A DNA stretch of 5,498 bases from Candidatus Zixiibacteriota bacterium (GTDB taxonomy: Bacteria > Zixibacteria > MSB-5A5 > GN15 > FEB-12), in NCBI GenBank assembly GCA_022570975.1, contig JACZYS010000161.1, positions 291 through 5,788 of the forward strand, read 5' to 3'. Shown in pieces: positions 1 to 5,339 of this stretch. The position numbers were made by a program, and so were the translations under genes. Numbering within the stretch: the stretch's first letter is position 1; every line of letters starts with the position of its first letter. The notes under the pieces are model-generated. The model searched no databases. It saw only the letters and a program-made list of their open reading frames with translations, and was not told where the DNA came from.

Positions 1-892
1 CCTCATAAATAAAGTTGCCAACAGTTACTTCTCTTTTGGTTGTATGATTTGTGCGAAATATTTCCGATACGAGTTCTTTCCAGTCCTCTGGAATTTCATC
101 TCCAATAGAAATTTTCCAGATATCAAAAATAATTTTGCTCGCCTTGTTACCGTATAGAAGTTCTCCTGTTTGAAGTACGCGAAAAACAGGCCATGGATTA
201 TCTTCCGGAAATCTGGTGAGCTCTTTGTTTATGTTTTCCATCTCTTTCTTGTCAGAAATATCATGCCAGCTGCTGGTTAGTCCGGTTAGTTTGTCGGTCT
301 TATCAAACTCTCCATACACTTCCTGATGAAGCCAGATATAGTGTCCTTCTTTATGACGTAACTGATATTCGAGGGCAATGTTTCTCTCTTCTGCTACCTT
401 ACTCAGTTGGTCAACTGTCCTATTCCTATCTTCCTGGTGGAGGCGTCTGGTCCAGAAAAAGTCGTCTTTGTAAAATTCTTCGGGAGCATAGCCAAGCAGC
501 TCGGCAGCTTTTTCACTGACATGAATAATTTTGTGAATAGGCGGAGGGCCGCACTTGATGAAAACGAGCGGAGATTGGTCCAATAATTTTGTTAAATTTG
601 CACGGGATGATTCAAGCTCTTCGTTCAAGTTTTTGATCTGAGAAACTTCCTTTAATACTTGTTTCCTTGATAGGTAAATCAGAACAAACAGGACAATTAA
701 AACCATGATTGTGAAACGCGTATAAAGGATTTCCAAACTGTGTGGAAAAATGGAGTCAACAAAGGTATAGTTTTTGAGGAATAAACTGTCTGCGTAAGCA
801 TCTGCTACCCAGTAAAGAGTTCCAAGAACGAGCCCATACAAGATTGGCTTCAGATTTATCATAAACTCAGAAGGATCGTACATTTTTGTCAT
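1..892 (-). CDS. Membrane-anchored PAS-domain sensor protein, N-terminal 297 residues (3' end outside window)
   Basis: Seen: an open frame runs from ATG at 892 to the window edge without a stop. Two hydrophobic segments (about residues 16-39 and 60-75) bracket a short external loop and lead to a helical linker (76-104). A first PAS domain follows (about 98-219; VSEKAAELLGYAPEEF at its start, then the PAC part ending SSWHDISDKKEME). A second PAS starts near 228 (FPEDNPWPVFRVLQTGELLY) and runs off the edge. Known: this two-TM module plus PAS pair is typical of sensor histidine kinases or cyclic-di-GMP enzymes that read membrane or redox signals. Inferred: the output domain lies outside the window, so kinase versus GGDEF cannot be decided. 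Start: GGGGGAG sits 3 nt before ATG 892 and 12 nt before the in-frame ATG at 883, so M4 is a possible alternative start. An in-frame TAA upstream limits the N-terminus. Confidence 0.87.
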   Translation of the reverse strand, partial: MTKMYDPSEFMINLKPILYGLVLGTLYWVADAYADSLFLKNYTFVDSIFPHSLEILYTRFTIMVLIVLFVLIYLSRKQVLKEVSQIKNLNEELESSRANLTKLLDQSPLVFIKCGPPPIHKIIHVSEKAAELLGYAPEEFYKDDFFWTRRLHQEDRNRTVDQLSKVAEERNIALEYQLRHKEGHYIWLHQEVYGEFDKTDKLTGLTSSWHDISDKKEMENINKELTRFPEDNPWPVFRVLQTGELLYGNKASKIIFDIWKISIGDEIPEDWKELVSEIFRTNHTTKREVTVGNFIYE

Positions 893-923
893 TATCTCCC
901 CCGTCAATGTGGCAAAATCTTAT

Positions 924-951
924 AAGATAATAAAATTATCGAGAGGGTCAA
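924..951 (-). promoter_or_regulatory. Predicted promoter of the PAS sensor with overlapping inverted repeats
   Basis: Reading the minus strand, TTGACC (951-946) and TATCTT (929-924) are separated by 16 bp, a sigma70-like arrangement that would give a leader of about 25 nt carrying the GGGGGAG ribosome site. A perfect 12-bp palindrome, ATCTTATAAGAT (917-928), overlaps the -10. A second inverted repeat, GATAAT-AAA-ATTATC (926-940), fills most of the spacer. These could be operator sites, but the region is AT-rich and short palindromes arise easily there. The prediction rests on sequence only. Confidence 0.4.
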
Positions 952-1075
952 AAATTAGTATTAGCCCTCCCAATACTTATCGGGATTTATACTGGAATAT
1001 TAAGAATTATTAGGTTTCTCCGGATGCCTTTACCAGACATATGTTCTTTCACAACCATAGCATCAATATTCTTGT

Positions 1076-1307
1076 CAATATCTCACGGTAGCATATAGGG
1101 AAACTTGCTGATTTTGAAAAAGAGCTTGATCCCAAAAAATTTGTTAGAATACACAGACAGCACATTATAAATTTGTCTTATATAAAATCTTTTACAGCAA
1201 ATAGCGGTGAATCCTATATTGTTGTTATGCATGATAATAGTTCTTTTCCTATTAGTCGGAGAAGAATGTTTGATGTTCGCAACATTTTGGCCGGGCTAAA
1301 CAAATAA
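1076..1307 (+). pseudogene. Remnant of a LytTR-family response regulator (C-terminal DNA-binding domain only)
   Basis: Seen: the plus frame 1092-1307 encodes 71 residues and a TAA stop. It holds the hallmarks of the LytTR DNA-binding domain: LADFEKELDPKKFVRIHRQH, then IINLSYIKSF, then the final strands YIVVMHDNSSFPISRRRM and helix FDVRNIL. The core RIHR-x-x-x-(I/V)NL and the (F/L)P(I/V)SRR element are diagnostic. The frame is closed by TAG at 1089-1091 with no start codon. The preceding residues QYLTVAYRE appear in another frame (1076-1102), which fits a one-base frameshift near 1100. The receiver domain that normally precedes LytTR is absent; stops interrupt all frames further upstream. Known: LytTR regulators bind direct-repeat DNA sites and usually pair with a membrane sensor kinase. 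Inferred: this is a truncated, frameshifted relic, perhaps once linked to the divergent sensor gene at 892; that link is speculative. Confidence 0.8.
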
Positions 1308-1362
1308 AAAAGCTGACAACAATTGCCCGCTTTGATTTCTTTCTTGAAGTACCACCTTGTTC

Positions 1363-1392
1363 CGTGGGCGGCAGATGCCCTTATCTGCCCCT
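1363..1392 (+). repeat. REP-like palindrome, copy 1
   Basis: This is a 30-bp unit: 5' flank CGTGGGC, arm GGCAGATG, loop CCCT, arm TATCTGCC, 3' flank CCT. The arms pair over 8 bp, the innermost pair being a G-T wobble. It shares layout, flanks and orientation with copies at 1404-1433 and 5308-5337. No T-run follows on either strand, which argues against a simple intrinsic terminator. Confidence 0.85.
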
Positions 1393-1403
1393 TTATTCCA
1401 TAT

Positions 1404-1433
1404 CGTGGGCGGCAGACGCCCTCGTCTGCCCCT
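1404..1433 (+). repeat. REP-like palindrome, copy 2
   Basis: This unit has 5' flank CGTGGGC, arm GGCAGACG, loop CCCT, arm CGTCTGCC and 3' flank CCT. The 8-bp arms are perfectly complementary. It starts 41 bp after the start of copy 1, in the same orientation, and ends 37 bp from the 3' end of tRNA-Ser. Relative to copy 1 it carries T-to-C and A-to-G changes at paired positions, so the stem is kept. Confidence 0.87.
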
Positions 1434-1470
1434 ATATTTTAACTTTTACAATTATATTCCCAACTATATA

Positions 1471-1559
1471 TGGCGGAGAGGCAGGGATTCGAACCCTGGA
1501 TACCTTGTGGGTATAACGGTTTTCGAGACCGCCGCATTCGACCACTCTGCCACCTCTCC
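1471..1559 (-). tRNA. tRNA-Ser, anticodon CGA (decodes UCG)
   Basis: The minus strand folds as a complete class II tRNA. The acceptor arm is GGAGAGG with CCTCTCC, followed by discriminator G and an encoded CCA (1473-1471). The D-arm region is TGGCAGAGTGGTCGAATGC. The anticodon stem-loop is GCGGT-CTCGAAA-ACCGT with anticodon CGA at 1525-1523. A long variable arm pairs ATACC with GGTAT, and the T arm is CAGGG-TTCGAAT-CCCTG. The long variable arm and CGA anticodon identify a serine tRNA. The gene starts 60 bp after the stop of the preceding membrane-protein gene on the same strand. I see no convincing separate promoter or terminator, so read-through from that operon is possible. Confidence 0.98.
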
Positions 1560-1619
1560 GTTTGTCGCAATCAACATTTATTTATAACCTAAGTTAAAAT
1601 CTCTATTTTCCAATATGCT

Positions 1620-2123
1620 TTAATTATTTTGCCTCATCAACATCTTCTGATGAGTAATAATTTTTTCAATTGCTCCCTGTCTCGGCCTGACAAACTGAAA
1701 AACCAAAAAGGAAAACAACACAAAAAAGGCAGTTTCCCGGAATCGTCCGGATAAGAAAAAGTACAAGTAACCATATAAAGAGATTGAGGCAATACTGATA
1801 AATATTGGCCGGAACAATCGTAAAACCTCTTTCGCCAGATCGCTTTGGAAATTGTTTTCAGATAAATTCATTTTTTTCTGTATAACTGTTGTTTTTTTCC
1901 AATAAGAAAAGCCACCTTGAGCAACTGCCAAAAATGCGAACACAAAAAACAAGACGTTGCCCATCTCGCCAACTTGGTTGTTCACCACATAATTCTGAGA
2001 GATATAATAACAGAGCATCAACAGCCCCATTGGGATAAGGACATTGGTGAACATCCCCAGATAAAGAGTTTTCGCTACAATCGTATTTATTTCGAAATAG
2101 TCGTTGTTGTTTTGTATGTTCAT
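1620..2123 (-). CDS. Small four-TM membrane protein of unknown function (167 aa), last gene of the membrane operon
   Basis: I do not recognise this family. Seen: four hydrophobic segments at about residues 20-42, 54-74, 106-124 and 131-147, with a polar, lysine-rich stretch between TM2 and TM3 (75-105) and a charged C-terminal tail. No signal-peptide cleavage site and no catalytic motif is visible. Its ATG overlaps the stop of the upstream gene (ATGA at 2123-2120), which implies translational coupling; a GGAG lies about 13 nt upstream inside the neighbour. The second half aligns without gaps to the 151-residue neighbour: LYG, then a G eight residues on, an F two residues later, and a proline 21 residues after that G. 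The two are probably tandem paralogues. A role as accessory subunit to the large membrane protein of the same operon is only inference. Confidence 0.85.
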   Translation of the reverse strand: MNIQNNNDYFEINTIVAKTLYLGMFTNVLIPMGLLMLCYYISQNYVVNNQVGEMGNVLFFVFAFLAVAQGGFSYWKKTTVIQKKMNLSENNFQSDLAKEVLRLFRPIFISIASISLYGYLYFFLSGRFRETAFFVLFSFLVFQFVRPRQGAIEKIITHQKMLMRQNN

Positions 2124-2575
2124 GGTTTATTAATTTTCTCCAAAAATTTATCATAAGATTTTTTGGTGGGGAAAAGTATAAACGCCCAGACAGTTCCCAA
2201 GAGGTAAAAATAATAAAAGTTGTTAAAGTCCCCGGTAATGATTACCACTACAAGTCCATAGAGAAAAACGGCGTTGACCATCGCAATTTTTGTAATACCG
2301 ATAGTGAAAAATAGCTTTTCAGGCGTTTGTCTGTTGGTGACGTTTCTTCTATACATGCCGATATGAAATTTTTCGATCAAAAATCCAAGTGAAGGTTGAA
2401 TCAATGAGAAAAGAATCAGGATATTGAACATTAAGTCATTGGCAGGGTTATCTGTTTTTTGCAGATCAATATAGTATCCGGCGATCAGGTATAAAAGAGG
2501 AGCACCAATATAAATGGCCGCGGCCATCAGTTGCGTGTTTCTAAGTGGTTTGATCTCACTAAATTTTATCATCAT
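2120..2575 (-). CDS. Small four-TM membrane protein of unknown function (151 aa), paralogue of the next gene
   Basis: No family is recognised. Seen: hydrophobic segments at about residues 15-36, 45-66, 88-113 and 119-135, a basic loop (HIGMYRRN) between TM2 and TM3, and a lysine-rich C-terminus. AGGAAG lies 5 nt before ATG 2575 and 8 nt before a second ATG at 2572, so either of the first two Met codons could start the protein. It begins 14 bp after the stop of the 679-residue membrane protein and overlaps the following gene by 4 bp, so the three genes look co-transcribed. The LYG-x7-G-x-F-x19-P spacing is shared exactly with the downstream 167-residue protein, while overall identity is low. 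This indicates an old duplication. The two may form a heteromeric membrane unit, but that is not shown by the sequence. Confidence 0.86.
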   Translation of the reverse strand: MMIKFSEIKPLRNTQLMAAAIYIGAPLLYLIAGYYIDLQKTDNPANDLMFNILILFSLIQPSLGFLIEKFHIGMYRRNVTNRQTPEKLFFTIGITKIAMVNAVFLYGLVVVIITGDFNNFYYFYLLGTVWAFILFPTKKSYDKFLEKINKP

Positions 2576-2589
2576 AAATACTTCCTATG

Positions 2590-4629
2590 CTAATTTATAA
2601 CCTCCGGAAATTTATTTCCCAATATTGCTTTTGCCTCTGCGGATAAACCATTCGGATAAAACTCTTTTATAGCAGCCTCGGCTCTTTTTTTGTCACCCTT
2701 GTTTAAGTAATGTTCAAGAAACTCAATTTTTTTCTTTTCAGCAAGTCCAGTTAAGTTAACAATCCGTTTTCGATAATTGATTACTTGTTCATTATCCCTC
2801 TTTATCTTAGATATACTTTTCAAAGTGTTCAAAACCGTAAAATCCGTTGAGTCCAAATCAAACGCTTTCAAAAGAACATTTTCGGCACTCTGTATTTCAC
2901 TTAACTGGAAATATGTAATTCCCAGGTGAAGATACATCTCCAGATTATACGGATTTAACCCGGCCGCAATTTCCAGAACTTCTTTTGCCCGGTCATATCT
3001 CTTCAGCTCCATATAGGCAAGCCCCTGGTTATAATATGCCAGCGCATAAAGCGGATTAATCTTAATCGCCTGATTAGTCAGGTTTATAACCTCGTTGTAA
3101 CTTCGGGTCTTGAGCTTATCTTTTGCCTGAAAGTTCAATGTTTTTTCCGGATAATTTTCAAGCCAGAACTTTTTTGTATCGTTGGCAATGTCATCCAAAC
3201 CGTGGTCAATTGCATACCAGTTGACAATCTGCACGTGCTGCATGCTCTTTCTGGTATCCATCTTATAATAACTGCGCACCTGCTTAATTGCAGCAGGCGG
3301 CATGACATTGATATATAATCTTGCAACAAGAATCACCCAGCCCAACATGATTGAAAACAGCACTATTTTAAAATATGAATTGAATTGTTTCTTATATTCT
3401 AATATTGAATAAATCAGCATACATAGCAGCGTTAGTCCGATAAAGGCAAACAAATCCCAGTCTCTGGCCATGCCTAATTTGGGGTCGAAAATAAAAAGCG
3501 CTGCCAAAGCAGAAGAAGATAAAATAGCCAAAAATAATAGAACATCATTTCTTATTAGCTTACGATATCCAATTTTGAAAAAGAAATACAATAACAAGGG
3601 AAGCGCGGGAATAATTATTATCAGTTGATTCAACAGATCCAGAAGATGCTTGATTGAAAAAAGTGAATAACCGTCTAATACGAAGCGGTCATTTCCAAAA
3701 GGAAGTACCGCAAACCTGAAAAAAAGAAAATTCTTATAAAGAAAGACAAAGACTGCAACGGATACAACAAATAAAAAGGTTAAATATTTCCAGAAACTCT
3801 TGTTTTGAAAAAATGATGCTCCGGTCTTGCTGGATAATGTTATCACCAACAGAAAAACTAATGCGGGGACAAGTATGGTGCCAAAAATATGGAGCAGTAA
3901 TCCAACTGCAACTACAACGGTTGGAACAACCACAGACACTTTTCCCTTTGCGGCAAGCATACCACTTAATAAAAAAGCCAATACTGTAGTTATGAAAATA
4001 GAATAATTTTCCACGTAGCCAAAATATAAGAGCATGAACCCACCCGATGATATCCCAACCAAAAACAACAGTCTATCAGCAATATTCTCGAAGAGCTTTT
4101 TTGCAGAAAGGGCAGTTATGACCAGCGCAATAATTCCAGACGCTATTGAAAGAGATTGATATGACCAAAGAGCTGCTTCTTCAACTCTATCAATGAGCAG
4201 TGAATACAAAAAGCGGTGGATAAGAATTTCGCCGAAATTTCTCGGTTTTATGACAGCACTGTCATTTGCCACGTCACCCAGAACCATGTAACCATCGCCA
4301 AGAAAATGAGTCGTAGAGCGGAGCAGGTAAAAGGATATGGCAAACAGAATAATCAGACCGACAGATGAATACAGATAAAGCCAGCTTTTGTCAGGTCGCT
4401 CACTATTGTCGCCTGAATCATCTGAAATAAATTTTATGATAAGCGGGGCTATCAAGGCAATGCCTAAGATTGAATATTTCCAAATTTCCGGAACAAATGA
4501 GAGAATATTATATCCCCAGACTCTTTCATCGGGGAAAAAAGAAGCAGCATAAACCAAAGCTATAATAGAAAAATAAATTAAATATAATACTGTGTTGGGA
4601 TTGGTATTGCTTTTTCCGTTTGATGACAT
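2590..4629 (-). CDS. Polytopic membrane protein with C-terminal TPR repeats; probable GT-C-like glycosyltransferase
   Basis: Seen: 679 residues. Residues 1-440 hold about twelve hydrophobic helices. HFLGDGY (108-114) follows the third helix and faces the loop where GT-C enzymes place a catalytic acidic residue. GYVENYS lies at 204-210, an intramembrane LLLHIFG at 244-250, and DPKLGMARDWDLFAF at 382-396. After the last helix comes a soluble tail with TPR-like units at about 500-526, 529-560 (ALAYYNQGLAYMELKRYDRA) and 563-594, then more helices to the end. Known: membrane proteins with these motifs plus TPRs are often annotated as glycosyltransferase-like or simply as TPR proteins; GT-C enzymes use polyprenyl-phosphate sugars at the outer face of the membrane. 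Inferred: sugar transfer to a lipid or protein; the substrate cannot be named. Start: only one ATG is available before M115, an in-frame TGA lies 13 codons upstream, and no Shine-Dalgarno is present. It leads the three-gene operon. Confidence 0.85.
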   Translation of the reverse strand: MSSNGKSNTNPNTVLYLIYFSIIALVYAASFFPDERVWGYNILSFVPEIWKYSILGIALIAPLIIKFISDDSGDNSERPDKSWLYLYSSVGLIILFAISFYLLRSTTHFLGDGYMVLGDVANDSAVIKPRNFGEILIHRFLYSLLIDRVEEAALWSYQSLSIASGIIALVITALSAKKLFENIADRLLFLVGISSGGFMLLYFGYVENYSIFITTVLAFLLSGMLAAKGKVSVVVPTVVVAVGLLLHIFGTILVPALVFLLVITLSSKTGASFFQNKSFWKYLTFLFVVSVAVFVFLYKNFLFFRFAVLPFGNDRFVLDGYSLFSIKHLLDLLNQLIIIIPALPLLLYFFFKIGYRKLIRNDVLLFLAILSSSALAALFIFDPKLGMARDWDLFAFIGLTLLCMLIYSILEYKKQFNSYFKIVLFSIMLGWVILVARLYINVMPPAAIKQVRSYYKMDTRKSMQHVQIVNWYAIDHGLDDIANDTKKFWLENYPEKTLNFQAKDKLKTRSYNEVINLTNQAIKINPLYALAYYNQGLAYMELKRYDRAKEVLEIAAGLNPYNLEMYLHLGITYFQLSEIQSAENVLLKAFDLDSTDFTVLNTLKSISKIKRDNEQVINYRKRIVNLTGLAEKKKIEFLEHYLNKGDKKRAEAAIKEFYPNGLSAEAKAILGNKFPEVIN

Positions 4630-4635
4630 AAACAG

Positions 4636-4663
4636 AATATACGCAGATGAGACTTTTAGTCAA
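4636..4663 (-). promoter_or_regulatory. Predicted promoter of the membrane-protein operon, probably leaderless
   Basis: On the minus strand, TTGACT (4663-4658), a 16-bp spacer and TATATT (4641-4636) are followed by only CTGTTT before the ATG at 4629. Transcription would be expected to start about 7 nt after the -10, that is at or within a base or two of the start codon. There is no purine-rich ribosome site upstream. The arrangement closely matches that in front of tadA. The hexamers are 5/6 matches to the sigma70 consensus. Confidence 0.5.
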
Positions 4664-4714
4664 TATTTATGGAATTAGACCAAATTGAAAAATGGAAAGA
4701 AATGGCGCCGGCAC

Positions 4715-5191
4715 TTATGAAATTGATTGTTCTTTATTTCTGAGAGACTTAAAAAAGAGTTTCATCATTTCAGAAACTTCCTCAGCCAAAATCCCTTTTA
4801 CAACCTCAATTTTATGATTGAGTTTTGATTCTTTGGGGATATCAAATATAGATCCGCAGGCGCCAAACTTGGGGTCAGCTGCTCCATAAACAATCGTTTT
4901 GATTCTGGATAGCGAGGCCGCCCCGGCGCACATGCTGCAAGGCTCAAGAGTGGAAAAAAGATAACAGTTTTCCAATCGCCAGTCGCCAAAATGATTAAAG
5001 GACGCAGAAAGGGCCACCATTTCGGCATGGGCGGTGGCATCGTGGAGTGACTCGGTCTGGTTGTATCCGCGCCCAATAATTCTGTTTTCAAACACAACCA
5101 CAGCACCCACAGGGACTTCGTTTAGCTCAAGGGCCTTGTCGGCCTCCATCATGGCGGCTCTCATAAAATCTTCATATTTGTCAGCATTCAT
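4715..5191 (-). CDS. tadA: tRNA adenosine(34) deaminase
   Basis: TadA deaminates A34 to inosine in tRNA-Arg(ACG), letting one tRNA read several CGN codons; it acts in the cytosol as a homodimer and is generally essential. Seen: 158 residues, the usual length. The zinc-deaminase signature is complete: HAE at 55-57 (H55 zinc ligand, E57 proton shuttle) and PCSMC at 84-88 (C85 and C88 zinc ligands). The N-terminal VPVGAVVV (26-33) and GRGYNQTE (40-47) strands and DPKFGACGS (106-114) are the TadA-specific elements that separate it from cytidine or guanine deaminases. The C-terminal helix EEVSEMMKLFFKSLR is typical. The ATG at 5191 has no Shine-Dalgarno but has a promoter immediately upstream. Its stop lies 85 bp before the membrane-operon start, which has its own predicted promoter, so tadA is probably monocistronic. 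Confidence 0.97.
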   Translation of the reverse strand: MNADKYEDFMRAAMMEADKALELNEVPVGAVVVFENRIIGRGYNQTESLHDATAHAEMVALSASFNHFGDWRLENCYLFSTLEPCSMCAGAASLSRIKTIVYGAADPKFGACGSIFDIPKESKLNHKIEVVKGILAEEVSEMMKLFFKSLRNKEQSIS

Positions 5192-5197
5192 GGTGAG

Positions 5198-5226
5198 AAT
5201 ATATGTATGAATTTTTCTTGAATCAA
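5198..5226 (-). promoter_or_regulatory. Predicted tadA promoter, probably leaderless
   Basis: On the minus strand, TTGATT (5226-5221), a 17-bp spacer and TATATT (5203-5198) are followed by CTCACC and then the ATG at 5191. The -10 to ATG distance is 6 nt, the same as at the neighbouring membrane operon, so the transcript should begin at about the start codon. No ribosome-binding sequence is visible. Confidence 0.5.
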
Positions 5227-5307
5227 CACAATTAAATAAATAGTCTATCCCTCATCCCCAAGCAACCTTGCAATTATTTCATCATAGAAAAAACTGCCTT
5301 CATCACT

Positions 5308-5337
5308 CGTGCGCGGCAGGTGTCCTCACCTGCCCCT
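5308..5337 (+). repeat. REP-like palindrome, copy 3, adjacent to the RAYT gene
   Basis: The unit has 5' flank CGTGCGC, arm GGCAGGTG, loop TCCT, arm CACCTGCC and 3' flank CCT. The 8-bp stem is perfect. Compared with copies 1 and 2 the sixth arm base changes from A to G and its partner from T to C. It ends 2 bp from the transposase stop codon, the placement expected for a RAYT-linked REP element. It could also act as a 3' end hairpin for the RAYT transcript, but no T-run follows. Confidence 0.85.
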
Positions 5338-5339
5338 TT

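Larger units (their letters stand above)
893..1470. other. 578-bp stretch without an intact gene, between the PAS sensor and tRNA-Ser
   Basis: This gap contains the sensor promoter (924-951), a decayed LytTR gene end (1076-1307, plus) and two tandem REP-like palindromes (1363-1433). Nothing recognisable was found in 952-1075 or in 1308-1362; both are AT-rich and broken by stops in all frames. No clear hairpin followed by a T-run was seen, so no intrinsic terminator is called. The mixture of a gene fragment and dispersed repeats suggests an eroding, insertion-tolerant interval. Confidence 0.7.

Noticed and set aside
987..1082. Minus-strand 31-codon open stretch containing MVVKEHMSGKGIRR
   Set aside because: It is bounded by stops, has no ribosome site and matches no family I can name; it may be part of the eroded interval but cannot be supported as a gene.
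1363..1433. Short CRISPR-like array (two ~30-bp repeats)
   Set aside because: Only two units with an 11-bp gap, far shorter than CRISPR spacers; the repeats are diverged palindromes with a third copy elsewhere, and no cas gene is present.
1357..1587. Plus-strand frame of 76 codons across the repeats and tRNA
   Set aside because: It is antisense to tRNA-Ser; the GRGRDSNPGY stretch is the well-known artefact of translating the reverse of a tRNA T arm. It also runs through both REP-like repeats.
1858..2156. Frames on both strands within the 167-aa gene (minus 1858-2154, plus 1917-2156)
   Set aside because: Both overlap the real four-TM gene almost completely and show no domain-like or compositional signal of their own.
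3135..3329. Minus-strand 64-codon frame inside the large membrane-protein gene
   Set aside because: Shadow frame of the 679-residue gene; Cys- and Arg-rich translation without a recognisable pattern or ribosome site.
4704..4712. Overlapping palindromes GGCGCC and GCCGGC after the tadA stop as a terminator
   Set aside because: They are loop-less restriction-site-like palindromes and cannot form a stem with a loop; the following T-rich stretch is interrupted.
4798..5106. Minus-strand 102-codon frame inside tadA
   Set aside because: Alternative frame of tadA, whose zinc-deaminase motifs are complete in the chosen frame.
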